A stretch of 64,000 bases of DNA from Axinella damicornis (GCA_963931865.1 OZ007514.1:2862027-2926026); one strand, 5' to 3'. Positions 23,469 to 48,100 are shown, numbered from the stretch's first letter. Numbers and translations: made by a program. The notes: generated by a model from the sequence alone, not told the origin.

Positions 23469-24173
23469 GTTAGCTGGTCGGATCGAGACGGTTGAGCGTT
23501 AATGACCAGGTTATCATGGTTATGAAGTAGTATTGTAGAGCCAGTACCGTTTCTAGGCTGCAGCCAACACTTCTGAGAGTGAGAGTTACTAGCTAGGTCA
23601 CTCGATATAAACCCAAAACAACTGACCAAATTAATCGTTACGTCACATCGCAAGCTCTCGAGCTAGCTCTAGCTACTATTAGTACTATAGTGCATTTAAT
23701 AAATGATGCGGATGTGAAAATCGAACTCCAGGCAGCCTGAGGCAGGCCTATATACTTCCTGAATGTTCGACGTGTGCAGCTCCGCACACGTACGTATACG
23801 TACATGTGCAATACAAGATTACGTCATTGATTTGATACCGTACAAGTTGCGTCATCGTACACAGAAAAATCGCCGGACTAGACTAGACTGGAAGGAGCTC
23901 AGAGCTACGTACTAGCTGGTGGGAGAAGGTATGCAGGTCGTACTATGTGTGTCACGTATGCATCTAGACCGCCTGCTGTCAAGAACAGACTTGCGGATGA
24001 TTAGCTATGTATAAACTGACAAACTGGGCTGAAGCCATACAAATTTGACGATAACAGGGCTATTCCATAATTTCGATGTACTTGTACACCCCACAGATGA
24101 CTAGTTTATCAAGGGGGTACAAAAGCTTGGCTGTCCAGGGGGTTGTTACCCATTTTGTTTGGTAAACAACCCT

Positions 24174-24460
24174 GCCAATTGATTTGCTAATCACCTCCTT
24201 CGTTAAGAGCTCACTCTCTCCCTGCAAACAGCCTGGACCGGTTTCGACCCTCATTTTTATAGCGGTGGGTCATCATCAGCAGGCACCGCTCTGGTGGAAA
24301 GTGGCAAAGAGACCTTGCAGTTGCCACTTTCCACCAGAGCGGTGCCTGCTGATGATGACCCACCGCTATATAAATGAGGGTCGAAACCGGTCCAGGCTGT
24401 TTGCAGGGAGAGAGTGAGCTCTTAACTGAGCTTCAGGAGGTGATTAGCAAATCAATTGGC
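24174..24460. repeat. 287-bp palindrome (fold-back element) inserted into a duplicated segment
   Basis: Arms of about 135 bp pair gccaattgatttgctaatca with tgattagcaaatcaattggc, continue through ggaccggtttcgaccctca / tgagggtcgaaaccggtcc, and close at gtggcaaagagaccttgcag. The word ggtaaacaaccct occurs just outside both ends (24161, about 24494), possibly a direct repeat from insertion. The sister segment near 7.45 kb lacks the palindrome. Confidence 0.88.
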
Positions 24461-25557
24461 AACCTCGACCCTCCTACCTGGCACGTTTTCTCGGTAAACA
24501 ACCCTCGTCCAATTTAGTCTTTTTTTCATGAAGGGGGTACAACAGAATGTAGTCATTTGTCCTGTCCAGGTGGGCAAGAAGCCTGAAGTGTAGTCCAAAC
24601 ACTGCGGTCATCTTTAGGGGGTCAACGGATATCAAGTGGAATAGCCCATTAGTGATCTACACACGGGATTGAGCTAATCCGGCTCTGCAGAGAGGAATGG
24701 TTCCCAGATTGTAATTGGGCGAGCGTGAGCGAGCCCCACACTAGTCGTAGTCTCGCGCGCGGCGCTATATGGCGCTGTACTTTGTACCTCCCCAGTGGCG
24801 ACAGCAAAGACGAACACCGCTGGTGGACCTACCTATTCATTGACCTCAGAACTGTAGCTAGCTATACGTGTAGCTACGTGTCCTGCAGAGCACATGGTTT
24901 GCTGGACCAGTGTGCAGCATGCAAGCTAGCCTCGTACCCAGGCCTTCATATCGCCGCTAGACTGCTTCAGCCAGCCTCACTCTGTGTTGTGCATATGCGA
25001 CAGTGTACTTTTGGTGTGATATTCTGTGACCTGAGCTGTTCTCATGTAGCTAGTCACATTCTGATGACAGTCTTGTACGTAGCTGGCTACAACTGTTCCA
25101 CATAGCTAATTTTGCACATGCACTCACTCACGCTCGCCCCACAATGTCACACATTCCACTAGTATGAGAATGAGGTATTATACAAGGTTGTAACGTAAAG
25201 TTGGGCTATTCCAACAGCAGGGCAGTGCTGATAGCTAGCTGTTATTTTACCAGACAAAGATTCTTTATGGTACCACAGGGTAGGATGATGGTCAACCTAC
25301 CCTGCAGTACCAGAAGAATTGACAAATCTTTGTCTCCCAATAAACAGGTAGCCAGCTATTGGGATAACCCCTGCCCCGGAATTATGAAGGCCCAAGGCAC
25401 TGTTTTTATTTAGCCTTTTGAAGACATATAAATACAAATGCTATGATGTCATTTGCATATGCATCCACCATATTATGCAGGTTGCCTAGCTACGTGTTTA
25501 TCCCCTACATCCTCATCGGAGATACCACCTTCCGTGGTGATGAACAGCACGTGAAAA
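24461..25557. other. Intergenic region before the HPS3 homologue
   Basis: Contains an imperfect palindrome around 25225-25355 (acaaagatt, ggtaccacagggtagg, then cctaccctgcagtacc, aatctttgt) and a half copy of the TAGCC fold-back family near 24930. A 126-codon frame at 24725-25105 crosses that repeat and shows no conserved motif. The promoter and 5'UTR of the downstream gene must lie near 25557, but no site is defensible. Confidence 0.5.
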
Positions 25558-37431
<11,874 letters not shown>

Positions 37432-37449
37432 CCTGCAATTCCTACCTCC

Positions 37450-37562
37450 AACTTCAACCAGGAACACATTGATGTGCTCCTGCTTGAGAGCTGGAGGTGG
37501 GATCGAACACCAGATTACCGCCTGTATACACCATTACCCTTTATGCCATGGCACCATGCATC
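37450..37562 (-). mobile_element. Possible tRNA-derived SINE fragment
   Basis: On the minus strand, ggtgccatggcataaagggt resembles a decayed A box and gttcgatcccacc is a good B box, spaced about 45 bases. It lies just after the HPS3 stop, so it may sit in the 3'UTR. Weak call. Confidence 0.4.
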
Positions 37563-37574
37563 ATTAAATACCCC

Positions 37575-37700
37575 TCTTAAATTATGCATCATTTCAACTT
37601 TAACCCTCTTAAACCATGCATAATTTCAACTTTAACCCTCTTAAACCATGCATCATTTCAGCTTTAATCCTCTTAAACCATGCATCATATCAACTTTAAC
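37575..37700. repeat. 32-bp tandem repeat, about four units
   Basis: Unit ctcttaaaccatgcatcatt plus tcaactttaacc, with few changes between units. Confidence 0.9.
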
Positions 37701-37743
37701 CATATGAGGAGGGGTAATGGCTGTTCTCCAGACTCTCTAGATG

Positions 37744-38018
37744 TTTTATCCAGACTCTCATTCCCAGGCCCAGTGTGCAATTTTTGCATACTGCAAGCGA
37801 TTAAATACTGGTGATGGGAATGGCCTGGGAACGAGGCTAGTTATATACAACGCGATGACTTGTTTATAATGATGTCGACACAGCTAGAGTGTATTCATGC
37901 ATACTTACCCCATGCGCCTCAGTGCAGTCCATATTTAGCCTCGTTCCCAGGCCTCCGCCCAGAATTTTTCTCCACAGCTGCGAGATAAAATCTGGGCTGA
38001 GGCCTGGGAACGAGGCTA
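37744..38018. repeat. Two TAGCC fold-back elements (about 37744-37840 and 37936-38018)
   Basis: The second has clean arms tagcctcgttcccaggcct / aggcctgggaacgaggcta and inner arms ctgcgagataaaatctggg-type. The first has a decayed left end (tcattcccaggccc) and an intact right end. Confidence 0.88.
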
Positions 38019-38299
38019 CAGTCCATGTACTTATTGTGCGGACAAAATGGGCTGAGCCAAGAAACTGATAATAGGAAGTAGCTGAAATAACAGGAAAAAA
38101 ACCACTAAGTCCTTGACTTGTATCAGGTACAGAAACGTCCAAGTATTATGTTCATTTGTTTGTGTTGAGTACGTATACAACATCTGTAAATGCGCCCTTA
38201 GCTAACCTGCTTGAAGTAGTATTTTGCTGACAGATCACACTAGACACATAGACATATTGCTGCATGCTCGGGGTAATTAGCTATAGAGGTGAGTATATA

Positions 38300-38513
38300 C
38301 AGTCAAACCTCCGAACAAAGGACACTTTGGGAACAATATAAATTCAAGTCTTTTGTCCTTTGTAGAGAGGTTGTCCTCTTCTCGGAGGTTCAAAATGTAT
38401 TAGAACCATAGGCAAACCAATTATTTGGGACCTTGAAAAGCGTCCTTTGTAGAGATCGAGGTTTATTATATTGTGTCCCTATCTCGGAGGGTCCACTATC
38501 GGAGGTTTGACTG
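38300..38513. mobile_element. 214-bp Tc1/mariner/pogo-type MITE
   Basis: Ends cagtcaaacctccga / tcggaggtttgactg with TA on each side (38298-38299, 38514-38515). Internal subterminal copies of cctttgtagaga and tcggagg. CAGTCAAACCTC tips with a TA duplication are a recurrent animal MITE type. Confidence 0.85.
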
Positions 38514-38569
38514 TATGTAATGTAGGTGACACATTAGCGCCTATATTGCAAATGCACGTTCTTTCTATA

Positions 38570-38645
38570 CACACAGAGTGTGAGTATAAAGATGAAGCCA
38601 CCTAGCCATCAGGCTTCATCCATCCTTATACTCTCACTCTGTGCG
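38570..38645. repeat. 76-bp hairpin
   Basis: acacagagtgtgagtataaa-type left arm pairs with tatactctcactctgtgcgt, with gatgaagcc / ggcttcatc inside. A 30-base poly-G run follows at 38727-38756. Confidence 0.85.
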
Positions 38646-38727
38646 TGTCCGGGGGAAAAAAAGAACACAGTAAGTAAAAAAAGTGCTAGTACAGTAAGTA
38701 AAAAGTGCTTATACAAGGTGGGGTATG

Positions 38728-38759
<32 letters not shown>

Positions 38760-38774
38760 GCATGGGAGGATAGA

Positions 38775-38900
38775 GCCTAGATATTTTTTATACTAGTCTT
38801 GTTCTTATAATTGTTCTGTACTTCACTGTTCTAGAATTATACGTGTCTCATGGAACCATGGCCTGTTGCCTCATGGCGTGACAATAAAATTTCATTCATA
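38775..38900 (+). mobile_element. Possible LINE 3' tail
   Basis: A 3'UTR-like stretch ends with acaataaaatttcattcata, a polyadenylation-like signal followed by a TTCAT-type repeat, as many LINE tails do. No coding part is present. Confidence 0.3.
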
Positions 38901-39975
38901 TAATGCACAAGCACCGAACAAAATTTAATTATTGTGAAGACTAGTTTAGGTTATCTCAGGTGTTCATTCTCAGCAGCCTCACTACTTTTAATGCGCTAGA
39001 TGGTGTAAAGGGGTATGGCAACGGTTGCAGAGAAGCTATACATACAGGTTCAGTGACTTCTGTGAAGTGCAACTTCAATTTTGTTGTAAGATAGCTACAG
39101 GGAGATTCAGCAAATGGAGGTAGCTATGGGATCCAGTGACCAGGTTAGGTGTGAGGCCTGGGTGGACAGGAACAATGTGACGATGGTTGGAAAGAATGTG
39201 AGGTGGTTGGTGGACAGGAAATATTGTGTTCTGTGGTCAACCGGCAAACTACAGTGTGTTACTACCACACAGGCTTCCGCTAATTTTAGTGGTCGACATC
39301 AACGTGGTCGACATTCTACCGCATCAACCCTACTAAATGTAGCTATGTGTGGACTGTATACAGCTGAAACAACACTGCTGTTGCTCAAGCGAAGGAATAA
39401 AATTGCAGCTGACTGCATGCAGGTGAGTCAGAGTGAACTGGTATAAGCTACATATACGGTCATAGCAAAGATAATCATCATAGAGTCAGTAGACTCTATA
39501 TGTAGGGATACGACAGACACGCAATATATGCTAATACAAAAGAATCTCCAAATCTCAGAAATGGTACACTTATAAGCCTTTATAACCACATACCGTTCAT
39601 CTTCGAGTGTTTTCATGACCAACAAGACTCCTCGCGTCGCCAAAACCCGTCGCGAAAGTACCACAAGGTGTCACCAGGCACTAGCAAAACGGGCAAATTT
39701 TTTTTATCTTTCTTTCTTTCCGACTTTCTTCTTCTTTCTTCAGACAACTTAGCTCAACGTTGCCTCAGTCTCTCACGATGGTTTTCGCACGAAACAGCAG
39801 CATTTTCAACCGAGCAGTGCAACGTCCCATCGCTTTTTCACAACCTCCAAGTCTTCACCAGGCGATTGCAGCTGCCCCTCAATAATTATGGCTTCGTTAG
39901 TCACGCCATTTTCACGTTTGTACGCATGCGCATTTAAACGATCACTTAGCAACGATACGTAATTATTACCCAAGA
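38901..39975. other. Intergenic, nothing recognised
   Basis: A 110-codon frame at 39114-39446 lacks any motif that I know. The word cttcgagtg.tttc.t.accagcaagactc near 39600 recurs at about 41210, so parts are repeated sequence. Confidence 0.4.
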
Positions 39976-39980
39976 TAGGG

Positions 39981-40370
39981 GTGGTGGATTGGTGTAGTGG
40001 GATAACATCTTGACTGGGAGCCCAGCTAGGCGGAGGTGCCGCAGGTTCGATCCCCAGAAGTGGCGTTTGTTTTTCTGGTGGGGTAAATGTCTGTGTGTAC
40101 GGCCTGTGTATGGGCTTTGGTGTGCACACAGCATTGCTAGCCTTCCGCCAGTCAGGCAGCGTCATGGAGGGGTTCAAACCGTGTTGGAGGACTGGTCAAA
40201 GCGCTTGCCTTGAAACCATCCTTTTTCATTGCACTGGCCACGTCAGAGGGTTGTGTTCCCTCTGCTGTGCCGTGAACGCTCCCCCAAATTTTTATAATTT
40301 TCTACCTCATATTATTATTTTTGTTGTTTGTTGCTGTTGTTCTGTTGGTACCCATTATAGGTAGATAATA
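39981..40370 (+). mobile_element. tRNA-derived SINE
   Basis: The first 75 bases resemble a tRNA gene: A box tggtgtagtgggataac, then B box ggttcgatcccc about 45 bases on. They do not fold as a proper tRNA with a matched acceptor stem that I can see. A unique body follows and ends in a (ttgttg)-like simple repeat around 40320-40345. RNA polymerase III would be expected to transcribe such elements. Confidence 0.72.
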
Positions 40371-40840
40371 TAACCATACTACTTTTTCTTGGACAACTGG
40401 CTTTTGTCTGTATTACTGGACTGTTTTATTAAATTGTTTTAACATGAAAAAAGATCGCTGAATTAGAAGTGCCTTGCGCCGTATGAGGTGACTTCATAAG
40501 ACTGAGGTAAATTCTACTACCTACTATTTCAGTTGATCCTTGTATTCTGTGAGAGGGGTGAATGCCTGTCTAAACTTAAAGACCCAACAATATATAAATG
40601 TCACTACCACTTGCTACTAGCTGGCTAATATTGTGGTCTTCAGACAAGGAGCGTTGGCTTAGTATCGGCATCCAGAAAAGGGTTGACTTGAGATGCTTGG
40701 GTCTGATTCTTCGGCCAATGCTGGCAGTGTAAATACCGGAGTCAATATTGTCAATATACTGAAGCAAGGGCACCTGAAGACATTGACTTCTGCAAATTTC
40801 AGCTCAAACATGCGCCTGCTGCAAAAAAAAATGACGTAAA

Positions 40841-41114
40841 CAAGTAATCAAAACATTTAAAAATGTAACAGGATGTAGGGATACCAGAACGGCAAGAAGT
40901 ACGGAAACAAGGTAGGGATGATCACACAAAACAGTGAAGTATACAATCCCCCCTACATATCTTTCTTCATTATACACGTATATAGAAAATGCTCTCTGTA
41001 GGGGGGATTGTATACTTCACTGTTTTGTGTGATCATCCCTACCTTGTTTCCGTACTTTTTGCCGTTCTGGTATCCCTACATTCTGTTACATTTTTAAATG
41101 TTTTTGATTACTTG
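40841..41114. repeat. 274-bp palindrome (fold-back element)
   Basis: Arms of about 118 bp: caagtaatcaaaacatttaa pairs with ttaaatgtttttgattacttg, gggataccagaacggc with gccgttctggtatccc, and gaagtatacaatccccccta with its complement. Loop about 40 bases at 40967-41000. A few indels only, so young. Confidence 0.92.
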
Positions 41115-42956
41115 TATTATCTATGGTAGCTACATGGTCATAGCACCGTAGTCGCATGCAGCTAATCTCCGAAAGTCAACTAGGCCTAATTATTCGTAGC
41201 GGTTTATATCTTCGAGTGCTTTCGTTACCAGCAAGACTCGATACATGCAGCTATATCCCACATAGTGGCCATTGCTGTATATCGCAAAACTGCGGTGATA
41301 TATAATGCTAAACGGAAATGCGGGCAGTGCATGGTCATGATGGTACTGGTACAATGTAATTAGTGTGCGGTTCTAGTCAATACCCCGATTTTGTTGATCT
41401 TTAAGGTTACGATGTACAATTCGATAAACGTTTTTGCTGGTAACTTTGCCGCTTTATATCTCGGGAACTATAACAGATATCAATCCGAAACAAGTTGCAT
41501 TCCAACATTTCAACACCACATGAAAGAAGTATGAACAACTGGAACAGGAAAGTAAAATGCCTCAAGGCATTTGGACCTAGGCAATTAAACTAACTGTTTA
41601 AGCGCTTTTGCGCCAAATTACTGAAAGGCGGACGGTAGCCCAACCCTCAAAAATTCTCCAGCACTAGTACACAGTACTTGCTAGGTCGTGACGAAGAGAT
41701 ATTCGGCGATCTGTGTCTACTTTTAGCTACATGTACAAAAACTTACCGGTTCAGCCAAGATGAGCATTCTGTAGGCATGCATAGCCTCCGTTTTATGCCC
41801 CAATTTCGTGATATCGCTTCGTGCCGCCCTGCAAAATACATCAGGCTACACGTGCAGCAAGTCAAAATTCATGAGAAACAATTTCCCTTCGTTATATTTG
41901 GCGCAAGGTATGAAATACTGTAAGGTCTCATTAGTCTGTTGTTAATTGAGTTTGTACCGCGTTTACATGTACCGCTTCCGCTATGAATAACATTATCTCG
42001 TTGTTTTATGTAAACAAACTGACAGCTGCCTCCTAATTGTTCATCGTAACCTTAACAACGCGATCTGTCGATCGATGTTTGCATCCATTGATCGTTTAGC
42101 CATCAAGCGATCAATAGATAGATATAATTATACAGACAGATAGACAGACAGATAGATAGACAGATAGATAGATAGATGGATATATAGATAGATAGGATTT
42201 TCAACAGGACAGCCAGTGGCTGACAGTCCTGCAATATTTTTGATCAAGTGCTGTTTATATAGCATAGATAATTTGCATCATCACTGAACAGCCATTAAAT
42301 TTTGCTTAGCAAAGACAAATGTATGTTTAGCAAACATTTATCGATGTATAGCAAATGTCAAGTGATGTCTAACAAAGATCAGTCTCTAATAGTGCAAATC
42401 ACGTGGTTCTATGAAGATCCAAGTATTGACACAGACGGCATACCATACCAGAACACCTACTAACTTCAAGTCTTCTCCTGACTGGAGTAGCTAGCTAGTT
42501 ACAAGATGCTGCCAGCAGAATGTGCCAAGGAATTCATTATCAAATTTCCTGTCTGTCCACACAGCAACAATTACTTTGATATAATTGTGTATGCATGTGT
42601 ATCCATATGCATGAATTGACTGCAAGGATAATTTGATGTAGCTAGCTTGACCACTAGACTAGCAGCTGCTTCCCCCAAGCAACGGACTAGCTATAGCTGC
42701 TAAGCTATATATGTCTAGCTACCAGCATACGAGTTACAATTCTCCGCTCAGGTGCTCTGAATCAACTATTTAATAATATTCGGTGTGAAGACAGTGCACT
42801 AGATCATGATGTAAAGTTCATTAACTTAGTTTGCCTTAAAGACTTCTGCTTGCACGTTTCAATAGTAAGCACGGCCTTCACAGACTTTCAACTGTGACGG
42901 ATGTTTTCAACATTCAACAGTGATTTTCCAACTTCAATGTTCAACTAACAGACATA
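41115..42956. other. Intergenic, mostly unrecognised; GATA/GACA microsatellite at 42115-42197
   Basis: No exon or element could be supported. The microsatellite mixes gata and gaca units. Around 42310-42390 the phrase agcaaa.at..atg.ttagcaaa is loosely repeated. Confidence 0.5.
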
Positions 42957-42961
42957 GCTAC

Positions 42962-44571
42962 ACCATAGGTAATAGAACTACGTAGAAGGGATTGGAAACG
43001 CGCAAAAATTTTACGGGTACTACGTCATTATGCTGATTGCATGCTCGTTTCGGTTCTGTGATGGCTTCGTACCAGAATGATAATGCCAACTAACCTTTTT
43101 TGGCAAAACGCCCCACCCAGTGTCAAGGTACAAAGGAAACAGCTGTCACCACAGACCGCCCACTTGTACCAGCAGCTGTCCAAGGCTTCCAAGGGCTGAA
43201 GCGCGGAGGTGCGAAGCAGTGAATACGCGTTTTATGGTTGAATAGAGGCAAGTTGCGCTTGTGTAGTTTTATAAGACACTGTATAAGTGTAGTGCTTATG
43301 GATTGGGTGAAGTTCAACCTGGACTTGGTGTCTAAATGCCCTTGTAGGGTAAGTTTGGTTTATGCCACTGGAATTATTAGGCTATTGACTAAAATGTCCT
43401 GTAATTTCCCTTGGAAATCACAACTCCTTGTGTAGTTTTTTCCACAAGCTGTTTCACTGTTTGTTAAATATTCTGCATTGAGTAGGTCAGGTGCTGTTTA
43501 CCATGTGCCCTTAACCACATGATTCGGGTGCAAGAAGATTCCGATATAGGGCTTATAAATGTAATGAGCAGAAACAGCAAAAAATTAATGGCGGCCACCA
43601 AAAAGGATAGTCCAGTTTTCTCATACGCATTCACCGCATTCTGTTCCTGTGCAGCTGCTGCAGACTGAACCCAGGATAACTTTGTCTACATTAAGGGACC
43701 TTACAGAAGAATGGAGTGATCAATAATCCCCTTCAATGTCTATCTGGTTGTGCAAAATTTTACGCAAACCCAATGACATTGAGCAGCCGGTTACAGTCAC
43801 CCATTCTCTGAAGGTAGCTAGAGTGAGTGAATCCCTTAATGTAGACGAAGTTATCCTGGGTTCAATCTGCAGGAATAGAATGCAGTGAAAGTGTATGAGA
43901 AAACTAGACTACCCTTCTTGGTGGCCGCCATTAGGTTTGCTTTTTTCCGCTCATTACATAATTTTATAAGCCCTACGTCGCAATCTTCTTGAACCTATTT
44001 CTACAAATCATGTGGTTAAGGGCGCATGGTAAACAGTACCTGACCTACTCAATGCAGAATATTTAACAAACAGTGAAGCAGTTTGTGGAAAAAACTACGG
44101 AAACAGTTGTGATTTCCAAGGGAAATTACACGACATTTTAATCAATAGCCTAATAATCCCAGTGACATGAACCTAATTTATCCCATAAGGGCATGTAAAC
44201 ATTAAGGCCAAGCCTATCCCCACCGAATCCATTAGTGGTGCACTTACACGAAGTCTTAAAAAACTACACAAACACAACTCACCTCAGTAAAACGTATTCA
44301 TCCCATAAAAACCCGTATTCACAACTTCGCACATCCGCTCTTTGAAGCCCCAGACACCTGGACAGCTGCTACTACAAGTAGGCTGTCTGTGGTGACCGCT
44401 GTTTCCTCTGAACTTTGACACTGGGTGGGGCATTTTGCCAAAAAAGGTTAGTTGCCATTATCACGCTCGCGCGCGAAGCCATCACAAACCGAAACGAGCA
44501 TAGGACCAGGGTTACCCGTAAAATTTTTGCGCGTTTCCAATCCCTTCTACGTAGTTCTATTATCTATGGCT
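42962..44571. mobile_element. 1.6-kb fold-back transposon with arms of about 740 bp
   Basis: The left end ataggtaatagaactacgta pairs with tacgtagttctattatctat. Matching pairs follow all the way in: aaaattttacgggta / taaaatttttgcgcg-side, ttttttggcaaaacgcccca, gtgtagtttt.taaga, aatgtcctgtaatttccctt, gcccttaaccacat, gcggccaccaa / ttggtggccgc, gaacccaggataactt / aagttatcctgggttc and acattaaggg. The unpaired centre is roughly 43706-43841. Arms differ by scattered substitutions and small indels. No coding frame is convincing. Confidence 0.9.
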
Positions 44572-44578
44572 ACACATT

Positions 44579-44735
44579 TAGCCTCATCCCCAGGCGCCCG
44601 GTACTACACTTTCAGCTTCCTGATGTAGCCTCATCCCCTGGCCGGCGCTTCCTCCCAGATTTGATCTCGCAGTCATGGAAAAAAATCCTCCACGGCTGCG
44701 AGATAAAATCTGGGCAGAGGCCTGGGACGAGGCTA
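44579..44735. repeat. TAGCC element pair, composite
   Basis: tagcctcatccccagg at 44579 and again at 44627 share one right end, cctgggacgaggcta. Inner arms agatttgatctcgcag / ctgcgagataaaatctggg. Looks like one element inserted in another. Confidence 0.8.
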
Positions 44736-45128
44736 TCTCAGAGTGGTCAGGCCAGTCTGAGGCTGTAAGGCAGTGGAGAAAAGTTCTGCACGCAGCACGG
44801 AAACGTTTTCAACCCTCAAGATCTCAGGTGCATGTTACACATCAGAAATAGGTTGCAGGCTTGTTTCTGAGGTTTTTGATGCTCGCAGACACTCATAGCA
44901 ATAGGCTATGTACATCATCGTAGTGCAGCCTGGATCCGGTAAAATGTAATAATCTCGGGCAAATATTTTATTGCAAGAGAGAGAACAATCAGGTACAGGC
45001 ACTTATATACAGAGGGGAACACTGTTACCAAAACACTCCTGTGAGCCATATATAGAAGTATATAGTGCAAGTTATTTCTCTGTGTGACAATCGTGTGTAC
45101 ATTGCTTTTCCTATGCAGTCCACTTTGA
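44736..45128. promoter_or_regulatory. Upstream region and 5'UTR splice acceptor of the intact Pmp-repeat gene
   Basis: ttttcctatgcag|tccactttg at about 45117 is a polypyrimidine-AG acceptor 12 bases before the start codon. The two paralogues have cctacag at the equivalent place, so all three coding exons follow a 5'UTR intron. The first exon and promoter were not found. Confidence 0.55.
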
Positions 45129-48100
45129 TTGATGATGACTCAGTCCACACTATTCACTGTTTGTGTGGCAGCACTGCTACTCAGTACCCTCTCCTGCTGC
45201 TCCGCTGAGAATGTGTACTGTGTCACACCGACCCAACCCACTACCACTTCGAATTCATGCTCATCCTGCCCTCACAATTCAACCCACTGTGCAACACTCT
45301 CTGAGTATGCACAACAAGCCAAATCATATTTCACTTCCAACACCACTATGGTGTTCTTGCCAGGTGACCACACTCTTGATATGAGTATCACTGTTGCCAA
45401 CATATCCAGTTTGACCATGTGTGGAGAGTCTTCTTCAGGTTATGTAGCAACAGTTGTTTGCAATGGGTCAGTTGGCCTCAGCTTCACAAGTATGGTTGAC
45501 TTCAAAATCCATTCTTTGACGTTTACCTCTTGTGGCTGCGGTGTTGAATATGCCCTGCTTTTGGACTTCATAGTGTATGCCGAACTAGTTAATTGTTCCT
45601 TCAACAACAACCTCGGCACTGCACTCGTAGCTTATCACACTAATATTACTCTTGCAGAGAACAATGAGTTCACACATAACCACCTTAGAAATCATGTGAC
45701 GTTTGGCTCAGCAGGAATCTCTGTGATCAACTCTAGTTTGTATTCTACTGGAAGTATCCACTTCATAAACAACTCACTCACAGTTCCTCACTTTGGTAAC
45801 TATTCTGGAGTAGCAATCTGGGCATCAGCAAGCTCCTTGAACATCACGGGAACCAGCAACTTCATCAACAACTCAGCACTCTATGGTGGTGCAATTTATG
45901 CAAGATACAACACATCACTGAGTTTCATTGGAACTAGCAACTTCATCAACAACTCAGCAGACCATGGTGGTGCAATTTTTGCTTCTGGCAACACATCACT
46001 GATTTTCACTGGAACTAGCAACTTTATCAACAACTCAGCACTCTATGGTGGTGCAATTTATGCAAGATACAACACATCACTGAGTTTCAATGGAACTGGC
46101 AACTTCATCAGCAACTCAGCAGACCATGGTGGTGCAATTTTTGCTTCTGGCAACACATCACTGATTTTCACTGGAACTTGCAGCTTCATCAACAACTCAG
46201 GGGAGTATGGTGGTGCGATTTGTGCAAGATGGAGGACATCACTGAGTTTCATTGGAACTAGCAACTTCATCAACAACTCAGCATTTTTTGGCGGAGCAAT
46301 TCATCCACATGCCGACAACACATCACTCAATTTCACTGGAACAAGCAGCTTCATCAACAACACTGCAAGTTATCAGGGTGGTGCAATTTTTTCAGCTGAA
46401 GATGGAATTGGCGTCTCATTACTGAGATTCACTGGAACTAGTCACTTCAGCAACAACTCAGCTGGTATAAGTGGTGGTGGAATGTTTCTGGTGAATTCCA
46501 CTTTCTCCATTTCATCTAACACAACCATATACTGGGAGAACAATCATGCAAGGTTAGGAGGAGCAATTTATGCAGATGATCACTATCACTACTTAGTATA
46601 CTGCACTCAAATTGAAATACATACGACAAAAGATGAATGCTTCATTCAACTCCCAGGTCAGAATCTGTCCAATGGTGTTGATGCCCAACTTGTTTTCAAG
46701 GATAACTCTGCTGATGCAGGCAGTGTGCTATACGGTGGCATAATAGATAACTGCAAACTTACTGACTTTGGACCAGGATCATATAGCTCTGGTGAAGTGT
46801 TTGACATGTTAGTCCACATTGAAAACGGCAATGCAAATTCAAGTGTTTCCTCTGACCCATTTCGTATATGCCCATGTGAAAACAACCGCCCTAACTTTAG
46901 TAAGTCAGACAAGTCATACACAGTGCATCCTGGTGAAACATTTCATGTTTCTTTGGTTGCAGTTGGACAGAGAAATGGAACAGTTCCTACAAGAGTCAGA
47001 GGTCGTTTGAGGCATTCATCAACCACCATCCATCCATTCACAGCCATAGGTAACCTTCATCCTCTCCAGTACCTCCAAGCAACTTTTAATAATTGCACTG
47101 TCCTCAACTACACTGTGTTTTCACTAGTAGACAATCCAGTGCTAGAGTTACATGCAGATGGCCCATGCTCAACTTTCAGCAATATACTGACCATTTACTT
47201 GGATATAGATCACACCTGCCCACCTGGCTTTAACCGTTCGGAGATGGAAAGATCATGTGTGTGCAACCAAAGACTTGCCAAATACACAAGCCACTGTGAC
47301 ATAACTGATGGATTGGGACAAATAACACGTCATTCACTTGACAAATTTTGGGTTGGGTATGACAATGTATCTAATGCACTAATTCTCCACCCACACTGCC
47401 CCTTTGACTATTGTGTCTCTCATACAGCGGACTTTCCTCTTAACAATACAGACTTGCAGTGTGCATACAACAGGTCAGGTCTCTTGTGTGGAGCTTGCAA
47501 GAAAGGTTACAGTCTTGTACTGGGCACTTCTCAATGCAAGCAGTGCACCAATATCCATCTTGTCTTGCTCATCCCTTTTGCACTGATGGGACTAGCTCTA
47601 GTCTTCTTTCTCCTTGTCAGCAAACTGACCGTGGCAACAGGAACACTCAGTGGGTTAGTGTTCTATGCTAATATTGTTGGAGTAAACCGCACTCTATTTA
47701 TACCTGTGGAAACTACTGACTTTTTATCAGTCTTCATTGCATGGCTAAACCTTGACTTTGGTGTTGAAACATGTTTCTACAAAGGGATGGATGCTTACAG
47801 CAAAACATGGCTTCAGTTTGTGTTCCCTGTTTATCTTTGGGTGATAGTTGGACTCATGATACTTGCTAGCCATTTCTCACACAGATTTACGAAATTGCTG
47901 GGCAACAACCCAGTTTCTGTCTTGGCAACACTCATCCTCCTCTCATATGCAAAGATCCTCCGCAACTTGATCGCTGCAATTTATGTCACCTACCTGGAAT
48001 ATCCAACATACAACAGAGGGGTGTGGCTGTACGATTCAAGCATTGACTACCTCAGTATAAAGCATATTCCACTATTTGTGTTGGCGATACTTGTCTTCCT

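Noticed and set aside
24725..25105. 126-codon ORF
   Set aside because: Runs through a TAGCC repeat half and has no motif, signal or splice context.
39981..40070. Functional tRNA gene
   Set aside because: A and B boxes are present, but no proper acceptor stem or anticodon arm could be folded and a SINE body follows.
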